Positions 1 through 5,953 of a stretch of DNA of 48,741 nt are shown here, in pieces (position 1 is the stretch's first letter; each line of letters opens with the position of its first letter). The translations under genes were made by a program, and so were the position numbers. Origin of the DNA: Candidatus Roizmanbacteria bacterium (lineage in GTDB: Bacteria > Patescibacteriota > Microgenomatia > UBA1406 > GWC2-37-13); contig CABIKN020000034.1 in the NCBI GenBank assembly GCA_902200405.1, forward strand, positions 1 through 48,741, written 5' to 3'. A model generated the notes under the pieces. That model had not been told where the DNA came from. It saw only the letters and a list, made by a program, of their open reading frames with translations, and ran no database searches.

Positions 1-294
1 GCCTCCCTCAGTCGGTCGGCGGATACTAAGGTACTATTATAGTCGCCCGCCCAACTCGACTCCCACACATCAGAGAACTATCAGCCCTCGCTCCCGCCCG
101 ACTGAATCGGGATCCGCTCGGGCTTCTTTCCGCCTCCGCTTCGCTCCGGCGGTTTTCACCCCCTCCCGATTTTTGAAACCGGCATTTTTTATAATTTTAA
201 TTAATTTGATAAAGTTTCTTTACGTTCTATTTTCAAATCAATGTAGGAAAAACAAGAGTATTACACGTTCTCTCCAAAAGGGGCAAAGATTTAT
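1..294. other. Non-coding stretch with GC-rich, hairpin-rich block at 1-175
   Basis: I see no credible gene here. The first 175 bases are clearly more GC-rich than the rest of the window and contain hairpins: a CCGCC/GGCGG stem at about 140-162 and a cccga/tcggg stem near 98-112. From about 176 on the sequence is ordinary AT-rich intergenic DNA. The block does not match an RNase P, SRP, tmRNA or rRNA signature that I can recognise. It may be a palindromic repeat cluster or an unrecognised structured RNA. Confidence 0.4.
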
Positions 295-726
295 TTATCT
301 TTTGAATGATTGTTTCGCTCGAGAAGCTAAAACTCCTTGACCCAAATGATAACCCCAAGGTTTTAATCTTAATAAACCATAATAAGCACCAATGTCAGAA
401 AATTCACTAGCGAGTTGATCCAAGATTACATCTTCATTTATTCCTTGTTTACCAAGTTCGGCTGTTCTGTCATAGAAATACTTTGTTTTTGCTAACACCG
501 TTTTTGGAGGAGCTGATAATGCACGAAATTGCTCTTCAACACTTGGAAGATGTTTTTCTAAAAATTCCTTCTCTCCCTCTGACAAATTACCAGATAGGGC
601 TTTTCTTGTTGCCTCTAGTTCTGTCTGAGTTTCATTAAATATTTTTTTGACATCTTTTTCGGTCAAACCAAAAACATCATTTTTTATGATAGGTAGGCTT
701 TTTTCTGCTGTTGTTTCTTCTGCCAT
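295..726 (-). CDS. Hypothetical soluble protein, helical
   Basis: A 143-residue protein that I do not recognise. It is charged and mostly helical, with an acidic N-terminal part (about residues 1-75) that could form a coiled coil and a more basic C-terminus rich in Gly, Tyr and Arg. There is no signal peptide or membrane segment. The start is well supported: a TATAAT box on the minus strand (738-733) lies exactly 6 nt before the ATG, with TTGACT 16 nt further upstream, so the mRNA is probably leaderless. It lies 30 nt downstream of the small HTH gene at 757-981 but has its own promoter overlapping that gene's 3' end. Function unknown. Confidence 0.6.
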   Translation of the reverse strand: MAEETTAEKSLPIIKNDVFGLTEKDVKKIFNETQTELEATRKALSGNLSEGEKEFLEKHLPSVEEQFRALSAPPKTVLAKTKYFYDRTAELGKQGINEDVILDQLASEFSDIGAYYGLLRLKPWGYHLGQGVLASRAKQSFKR

Positions 727-732
727 GCTTTT

Positions 733-760
733 ATTATAATAAAATTAATTTTAAAGTCAA
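733..760 (-). promoter_or_regulatory. Promoter of the 295-726 gene (leaderless type)
   Basis: On the minus strand a -35 TTGACT (760-755), a 16-nt spacer and a perfect TATAAT (738-733) are followed by 6 nt and the ATG at 726. The predicted transcription start coincides with the start codon. The -35 box overlaps the stop codon region of the upstream HTH gene. Confidence 0.7.
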
Positions 761-981
761 ATTTTTTTAAAATATTTTTTAATTAACTCTTTTAATTCAT
801 TACTTATTCTCCATTGTTTTTGATATTTAATTTTAAAGTCAACATGATTAGATAAAACAGCTGCACGGCTTCCGGTAATTCCCATTATTTTCCCAATCTC
901 TTTGAAAGTCAAATTCTTTCGACGAAGTTCCCAGGCCTGATAATATCTTTTCAGATTTCTTGCCATAGGTCTATATAACAA
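757..981 (-). CDS. Small helix-turn-helix protein (sigma region 4-like)
   Basis: A 74-residue basic protein. Residues about 22-50 (LTFKEIGKIMGITGSRAAVL) look like the helix-turn-helix of sigma-70 region 4 or a MarR/LuxR-like DNA-binding helix pair, so it is probably a small DNA-binding regulator. I chose the TTG at 981 because a GGGGAG Shine-Dalgarno sequence (993-988) lies 6 nt upstream of it. An in-frame ATG at 966 is the alternative start, giving 69 residues. The gene follows a highly structured leader at 982-1127 whose pairing could hide this ribosome-binding site. Target genes are unknown. Confidence 0.5.
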   Translation of the reverse strand: MLYRPMARNLKRYYQAWELRRKNLTFKEIGKIMGITGSRAAVLSNHVDFKIKYQKQWRISNELKELIKKYFKKI

Positions 982-1127
982 ACAAAGCTCCCCGTCAGCC
1001 GGAATCCTTTCGGATTCCCATAACCCTTTCGAGTTACGACCACGTTAGGTTAACTGAACAGGGAGCTCCTGTTTCCTAACGTGGATTATCTTCTTCCATG
1101 CTTAAATTACTTTAAGTTTAGGAAGAC
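982..1127 (-). ncRNA. Candidate structured 5' leader able to sequester the SD of the HTH gene
   Basis: Read on the minus strand, four stems follow each other. They are TCTTCC/GGAAGA enclosing CTTAAA/TTTAAG (1126-1092); a perfect 10-bp stem CCACGTTAGG/CCTAACGTGG (1084-1040) enclosing AACAGG/CCTGTT with loop AGCTC; TAACTC-GAAA-GGGTTA (1036-1021); and GGAATCC-GAAA-GGATTCC (1018-1001 region). The loop strand AGCTCCC (1067-1061) is exactly complementary to GGGAGCT (992-986), which contains the Shine-Dalgarno of the next gene, so a pseudoknot could block translation. It does not match a riboswitch class I know. The stems are seen in the sequence; function is inferred. Confidence 0.5.
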
Positions 1128-1137
1128 CTATTTTTTA

Positions 1138-1392
1138 TTATTTTAAATCTTTTTTTATTTCTTCAAATTCCTTTTTATCAATTTCTCCTTTGGCGTAACG
1201 TTCTTTTAGAATTTCAAGCGAAGAATTTCCTTTTTCGTGTCCGTCATGCTCATGATCGTGTCCGCACATATGTCCTCTTCCGTGACTTCCCTTTATTAAG
1301 GAAATAATTATCCAGATTACAACACCCCAAAATATCAGCATAAATATCCAACCCATTCCAAAGCCTCCCCAACCTCCATAATATCCCATCAT
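1138..1392 (-). CDS. SHOCT-domain small membrane protein with His-rich linker
   Basis: An 84-residue protein. A Gly/Trp/Met-rich N-terminus leads into one transmembrane helix (about residues 14-33), then a histidine-rich linker (GHMCGHDHEHDGHE, about 41-54) that could bind metal ions, and a C-terminal SHOCT domain (about 58-84, LEILKERYAKGEIDKKEFEE), a short helical hairpin common at the ends of bacterial membrane proteins. A strong Shine-Dalgarno AGGAGGTG lies 8 nt before the first ATG. It sits 29 nt downstream of the DUF302 gene in a minus-strand run with DsrE-like and ParB-like genes, a company often seen in sulfur- or metal-stress clusters. Exact role unknown. Confidence 0.8.
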   Translation of the reverse strand: MMGYYGGWGGFGMGWIFMLIFWGVVIWIIISLIKGSHGRGHMCGHDHEHDGHEKGNSSLEILKERYAKGEIDKKEFEEIKKDLK

Positions 1393-1421
1393 AGAAATTT
1401 CACCTCCTTCGTATTCACGTT

Positions 1422-1805
1422 TTATTTACTCGCGTCTATAATTTTTCTAATAATTGCGTCAACTTCGATCGGTAGATTGCCAAGGTTGGCTTTTGGAAAA
1501 AATTGGGAAAGAATTAAGGGTCTCATTCCCGAAATATATATCTGTCCGTCTTTCTGATAGACATTAATCTTACAAGGCAAACATAAGCCGATTTTAATAT
1601 CAGCCTTAAGTACCGCATAAGCGCTTTTAGCATTACAAATCTCAATAATTTTGAAAGGTTCGATCTTAAAGTCTTTCTCTTTCAAGGTTGCCGAAACGTC
1701 GTGGACATAAAGGACCCGAAAACCGGCAGTTTTTGTTTCTTTTCCAACTGCGGCAACTGCCTCATCAAAAGATTTTTCAGTTGTGACCGTATAATCAAAA
1801 TCCAT
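1422..1805 (-). CDS. DUF302 family protein
   Basis: A 127-residue soluble protein of the DUF302 family: it starts with the typical YTVTTEKSFDEAVAAV strand-helix unit and has the central segment EPFKIIEICNAKSAYAVLKADIKIGLCLPCKINVYQKDGQIYIS, followed by the usual helical end. Length fits the single-domain family members. The family has no proven reaction; it is often found beside redox, sulfur or metal-handling genes. Here it lies between the SHOCT protein and a DsrE-like protein, only 11 nt after the DsrE gene, and so is probably co-transcribed with both. Two cysteines in GLCLPC could be redox-active or bind metal (inference). Confidence 0.85.
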   Translation of the reverse strand: MDFDYTVTTEKSFDEAVAAVGKETKTAGFRVLYVHDVSATLKEKDFKIEPFKIIEICNAKSAYAVLKADIKIGLCLPCKINVYQKDGQIYISGMRPLILSQFFPKANLGNLPIEVDAIIRKIIDASK

Positions 1806-1816
1806 ATGATTTCTTT

Positions 1817-2140
1817 TTAAAAAGTAATAACTTTGTCGTTTTCAGCAATGAGTCTATATAAATCTTCTATTCCTCCTTCGGGACATTCGCGGCTGTCTTT
1901 TTGATCCCTAATCATCATACAGGTACCGCAGGCAATAATGGTAGCATTTGGCGACTCCAGGAATTTTTCTACCTGTTTGTTGATATTAAATTTATCCGAA
2001 CTATTCTTGGCATACTCGACGCCTTGACCGGTTAGAAAAACACTCACAATATCTCCTTTACTGATAGATAAATTTGCTAATCTGAAAGCATTCCAATTTG
2101 TCTCCGCCTGATTTGTTGATAGTAATATGGCCAATTTCAT
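1817..2140 (-). CDS. DsrE/DsrF-like sulfur-relay family protein
   Basis: A protein of about 107 residues with the DsrE fold: MKLAILLSTNQAETNWNAFRLA at the N-terminus, an alpha/beta core (ISKGDIVSVFLTGQGVEYA), and a central ATIIACGTCMMIRD strand-loop with two cysteines where family members carry the sulfur-accepting Cys. A third Cys lies in RECPEGG. I start it at the ATG at 2140 because that begins exactly at the first beta strand of the family. A TTG at 2182 would add 14 residues and overlap the upstream stop by 4 nt (translational coupling), so it cannot be excluded. It probably forms an operon with DUF302 and SHOCT genes. Confidence 0.8.
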   Translation of the reverse strand: MKLAILLSTNQAETNWNAFRLANLSISKGDIVSVFLTGQGVEYAKNSSDKFNINKQVEKFLESPNATIIACGTCMMIRDQKDSRECPEGGIEDLYRLIAENDKVITF

Positions 2141-2178
2141 AATTTTATTATAACTTATTTGTAAGGATAAAAAATTAA

Positions 2179-2541
2179 TCAACCCATGCTTCCTCTTAGC
2201 TCACTATTAATTTTTGAGACGATTAGATTGAATCCAAAACGAAGACCAATTGTCCAAATTCCCTTGACAAAAAATGGGATTTCCCCCCCCTCAATACAGG
2301 CTAAACCTAATCGATGATTTCCGTCACCAGCCGTATAAATTAAACCATGCTTTTCCAAAGAAACCCAACCCTTTGGAGGATCGTCATAAATATCAGGGAT
2401 TCCATTCATAGCATTCATTAACTTTTTCATATCAATTCCGCCTTGAGTGGTATAGAGTCTTTTTCTGTTTAACAACGCATGAGGATTTACCATTACGGTT
2501 TGGCCAATAAGTTTTTCAATTTGGAAAGGTGTTTCGGTCAT
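2179..2541 (-). CDS. ParB/sulfiredoxin-fold domain protein
   Basis: A 120-residue protein with a ParB/Srx-like core. The motif YTAGDGNHRLGLACIEGGEIPFFV (residues about 70-93) corresponds to the D-G-x-H-R motif of ParB-type and SerK-type proteins, preceded by the expected 'what to look for' strand and by MVNPHALLNRKRLY. No HTH follows, so it is unlikely to be a chromosome-partition ParB; short proteins of this fold can be nucleases, kinases or CTP-binding switches. It is the first gene of the minus-strand cluster that continues with DsrE, DUF302 and SHOCT. Function unassigned. Confidence 0.6.
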   Translation of the reverse strand: MTETPFQIEKLIGQTVMVNPHALLNRKRLYTTQGGIDMKKLMNAMNGIPDIYDDPPKGWVSLEKHGLIYTAGDGNHRLGLACIEGGEIPFFVKGIWTIGLRFGFNLIVSKINSELRGSMG

Positions 2542-2609
2542 AATAAAGATTTTTTAATTTAATTTTTAGAAAATAATTATAGCATAATATCAGTCTAAAC
2601 CAATAATAA

Positions 2610-2639
2610 TTCACAAATAAGTTGGAAAAGTGCTAAAAT
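2610..2639 (+). promoter_or_regulatory. Promoter of the restriction island (leaderless type)
   Basis: TTCACA (2610-2615), an 18-nt spacer and an extended -10 (TGC then TAAAAT, 2634-2639) are followed by exactly 6 nt and the ATG at 2646. The first gene of the defence island is therefore probably translated from a leaderless transcript. Confidence 0.55.
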
Positions 2640-2645
2640 ATAGAC

Positions 2646-3563
2646 ATGCCGCTTTTTAAACTACAAAATGACAACTTAGAGCCGATTGTTTCCAAAGATT
2701 TTAAAGAAAAAACCCTTCAAAGTATTACAGAAAAAAATTTAAATAAAATATTTAACTTAAAATTCGTATCTACTGAATTTGCTTTACATAATTTTAGAAT
2801 TGATACCTTAGCCTTCGATGAAGAAAATTCGTCTTTTGTTATTATTGAATATAAAAAGGATAGAAGCTTTAGTGTGATTGATCAGGGATATTCTTATCTA
2901 TCTCTACTTTTAAACAATAAAGCCGATTTTATTTTGGAATATAACGAAAAAAATAATAAATCTTTAAAGCGGGAGGATGTAGACTGGACACAATCTAGAG
3001 TAATATTTGTTGCAAAAGATTTTACTTCGTACCAATTGAATGCAATAAACTTTCGAGATTTACCAATAGAACTATGGGAAGCAAAACTTTATCAAAACGA
3101 TATTTTTCTGTATAACCAACTTAAATCTCCAGATACAAATGAATCTATAAAAACTGTTTCCAAAAGTAAAACCATAGAATCTGTCAGTCGAGAGGTAAAA
3201 AAATATACAATATCTGATCATTTTAAAGAAGGTTGGGAAACTTCAAAAGAAATTTATGAAATATTAAGAGATAGAATACTAGAAATAGACTCTCGAATTG
3301 AGGAAAAATTTAATAGAAATTTCATTGGATATAAATTAGGCTCAAATAATATTTGTACAATTCACACAAGACAAACAAAATTGAGCGTTTCTTTGATAAG
3401 AGTTGATAAGGAGGATTTAAAAGATCCTGATAAAAAAATAAAAGAAATACCATGGAAAAAACTCGAATGGGGAAAACAATGTAAAGTTATTGTTGAAAAT
3501 AAACAAGATTTAGATTATACGATGTTTTTAATTAAACAAGTTTATGAAAAGTTTTATAAATAA
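2646..3563 (+). CDS. PD-(D/E)XK nuclease-like protein with C-terminal DUF5655 domain
   Basis: A 305-residue protein. The N-terminal half contains the restriction-endonuclease-like core: RIDTLAFDEE (acidic residue about 53) followed by SSFVIIEYKKD, with E68-Y69-K70 as the E-x-K half of a PD-(D/E)XK site. The C-terminal part (about 185-305, SDHFKEGWETSKEIYEILRDRI to the end) fits DUF5655, a domain often joined to predicted restriction enzymes. It lies 9 nt before hsdR on the same strand, and so is probably the first gene of the type I restriction operon. It may be a stand-alone type IV-like nuclease or an accessory subunit. Catalytic assignment is from motif only. Confidence 0.7.
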   Translation: MPLFKLQNDNLEPIVSKDFKEKTLQSITEKNLNKIFNLKFVSTEFALHNFRIDTLAFDEENSSFVIIEYKKDRSFSVIDQGYSYLSLLLNNKADFILEYNEKNNKSLKREDVDWTQSRVIFVAKDFTSYQLNAINFRDLPIELWEAKLYQNDIFLYNQLKSPDTNESIKTVSKSKTIESVSREVKKYTISDHFKEGWETSKEIYEILRDRILEIDSRIEEKFNRNFIGYKLGSNNICTIHTRQTKLSVSLIRVDKEDLKDPDKKIKEIPWKKLEWGKQCKVIVENKQDLDYTMFLIKQVYEKFYK

Positions 3564-3572
3564 AGTTTAACT

Positions 3573-5948
3573 ATGCCAAAAATAAACGAAGCAACCGACA
3601 CAGATTTAAAAGTAATTGACGAGTTAAAACAACTTGGATGGCAAGTTGGAGATACCCTACTTTATCAAAAAGAATATATTCTAACTCCTGAACAACAAAA
3701 AATATTTGAAGAAAGAAAAAGTATAAAACCAGACATAACGCTGACCGATCTAAATGAAAATATAATCGCGGTAATTGAAAATAAATTTGAAGATGAGAAA
3801 AAAGCATTAGCAAGACTACGGACACTTTATGCAACTGTCTTAAAACCAAGATTTTTGTATGCTTGCTCACCCGAAAGAATTCTTTTTTATGACACCGAAT
3901 GGAAGGGGCTCGAGGCGGGAGAATTTAAGCGAGTTGATTCTTTTATGGCTCTTGAGGAAATGCTTGTAAAAAAAGAGCAAGCCAAAAAAATTAACTTAGA
4001 CAGAGAAATATTTATCGATAAAAATATTGCCGGAGGAATTAACCCAAGTTGTGGAAAAGAAACCTACTATCAAATCGAGTGTATCCAGGCTTTAATAAGC
4101 AAATTTAAAGAAGGCAAACAAAAAATGTTAGTTCACATGGCTACTGGCTTAGGAAAGACAAGAACTATGGTTGCTTTCACAAAAGCATTGCTCGAACATA
4201 ATATGGCTAGACGAGTTTTGTTTGTAGTAGATCGGGTGATGTTAGCGGAACAAGCTTTAAACGATGGATTTTCACTTATTAGTAAAGAATTTTCCGCAGT
4301 CCGCATTAACACTTCAAATTATAGGCAGTATAAAAATGCACAAGTACACATCGTTGTAATTGATACTTTAGAAAATATTTATCAAGATTTTTCAAATTCT
4401 TTTTATGATTTGATAATTGTTGACGAATGTCATCGTTCTATAAATATTAATCGTAAGTTGATATTTGATCATTTTTTATGTCCTAAAATTGGATTAACTG
4501 CAACACCTAAAAAAGCAATTTCTGCAAAAGGCAAAGACATTTCGGAAGAAGATCTTGCAATCTTAGATACTTATAAAATGTTTGGGTGCGAGACAGGAGA
4601 GCCGGATTATCAATTTGATTTAGGCAGAGGAATTAATGAAGGGTTTTTAGCACCATATACAGTTTTGTCAATTGAAACGGAACTCACAAAATTAGCCCGT
4701 GAAAAAGGTGTGGAATTTTCTTATGTACTCGACCCTGATGAAAGAAAAAAAATTGAACTTAATCAGTCAAAAAAATTAATGCTTGAACAACTTGAACGTA
4801 AATATATTTCTGAAGATAGATGTCTGAGAATTGCCGAAGAACTTAAAACAAATACCGTATATGGAGAAAAAGTAATTCTTTTTGGAGTCAGTCAGGCCCA
4901 CTGTACTTTGCTGGCTAAGGCAATAAATAAAGTGTTTGCAACTCCAAATGACGAGACAAGCCCTCGTTACGCGGAGGCAATTATTTCTGATAATAACGAT
5001 TTAAACGCAACTTTTAAAAAATGGTTTAAGGATATAAACCATAAACCTTTTATAGCAGTTTCAGTAGATATCTTGGGAACTGGAGTAGATATCCCTTGCG
5101 TTCGCTATATTTCCTTTGCAGTCTTGACTAAATCTGTTGGTAAATATATTCAAATGTTGGGTCGAGGAACTCGACTTGATCCAAAATCGGGAAAATTTAG
5201 TTTTAAGGTTTTAGATTTTGTTGGCCTTTGTAAATTGATGGACGATAATGGAAAAGGAACACCAAAAGAAAATACGGAAATTGTAAAAGGCAAAGGTAGA
5301 GGTGGCATCGGTCCGGGACCTGGACCAGGGCCAAAAGGAGATTGGTTTATAATCGATAATCCTGACCCAACACATTTAATCCAAAGAGTGTATCTACATG
5401 GAGATAAGGTAAAAGTAATTGATAATATCCCAATTGAAGAAGCAAGAAAATTGTTTGAAGAAGAATTACAAAAAGCAAACAAACCTGAGATTGTTAGTAT
5501 AAAAAAGAAGGTTGAAAAAGATAAGACTTATGAACCAAGCGAAAAAGAAGTTGACGATATTAAACAATGGGTGAAAAATCCGGCTGTATATTTAGACGAA
5601 GGACAATTACAAAAAGTTTATGGATTTGAACAAGGATCAATTTGGGATTTTTTTCTCCATGCTTTAAAAATTAAAAAAATACCTACACCAAAGGAAAGAA
5701 TTGAAAACGGGTTTGAGTCGTATATCAAAACATATGATTTTAATGATGAACAAATAAGGATTTTAAGGGACTTGAAAGACATTGTTTCAGAAAATATTGT
5801 TGAGAAAAGAAAATTGACCGCAGAGGAAATATTTAATAATCCAGTTTATAACAGAATTATTGGAGCAGATTATCAAGAAGTTAATGAGGTATTTGAAAAT
5901 AAACTACCTCATGTTTTTGAAGAATTACAGGCAAATTTTAAGGTATAA
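3573..5948 (+). CDS. hsdR: Type I restriction enzyme, R (motor and nuclease) subunit
   Basis: A 791-residue HsdR. It has an N-terminal PD-(D/E)XK nuclease (PDITLTDL at about 53-60, IAVIENKFED with E69 and K71), then an SF2 helicase: Walker A MATGLGKT (about 189-196), DECH box (about 284-287), GLTATP motif III, and an RGTR motif VI (MLGRGTRLD). A Gly-Pro run (GGIGPGPGPGPKG, about 572-584) links the motor to the C-terminal EcoEI-type domain that binds the methylase. The subunit translocates DNA using ATP and cuts unmodified DNA at a distance. The partner M-S fusion starts 5 nt downstream. Shorter than EcoKI HsdR, as usual for EcoEI-like enzymes. Confidence 0.92.
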   Translation: MPKINEATDTDLKVIDELKQLGWQVGDTLLYQKEYILTPEQQKIFEERKSIKPDITLTDLNENIIAVIENKFEDEKKALARLRTLYATVLKPRFLYACSPERILFYDTEWKGLEAGEFKRVDSFMALEEMLVKKEQAKKINLDREIFIDKNIAGGINPSCGKETYYQIECIQALISKFKEGKQKMLVHMATGLGKTRTMVAFTKALLEHNMARRVLFVVDRVMLAEQALNDGFSLISKEFSAVRINTSNYRQYKNAQVHIVVIDTLENIYQDFSNSFYDLIIVDECHRSININRKLIFDHFLCPKIGLTATPKKAISAKGKDISEEDLAILDTYKMFGCETGEPDYQFDLGRGINEGFLAPYTVLSIETELTKLAREKGVEFSYVLDPDERKKIELNQSKKLMLEQLERKYISEDRCLRIAEELKTNTVYGEKVILFGVSQAHCTLLAKAINKVFATPNDETSPRYAEAIISDNNDLNATFKKWFKDINHKPFIAVSVDILGTGVDIPCVRYISFAVLTKSVGKYIQMLGRGTRLDPKSGKFSFKVLDFVGLCKLMDDNGKGTPKENTEIVKGKGRGGIGPGPGPGPKGDWFIIDNPDPTHLIQRVYLHGDKVKVIDNIPIEEARKLFEEELQKANKPEIVSIKKKVEKDKTYEPSEKEVDDIKQWVKNPAVYLDEGQLQKVYGFEQGSIWDFFLHALKIKKIPTPKERIENGFESYIKTYDFNDEQIRILRDLKDIVSENIVEKRKLTAEEIFNNPVYNRIIGADYQEVNEVFENKLPHVFEELQANFKV

Positions 5949-5953
5949 AAAAT

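Noticed and set aside
985-1084. Terminator of the SHOCT gene
   Set aside because: The 10-bp stem has no following T run, and the element ends in the ribosome-binding site of the next gene.
5150-5482. Minus-strand frame with a GPGPGPGPMPPL stretch inside hsdR
   Set aside because: It is antisense to the HsdR Gly-Pro linker; hsdR has full motif support.
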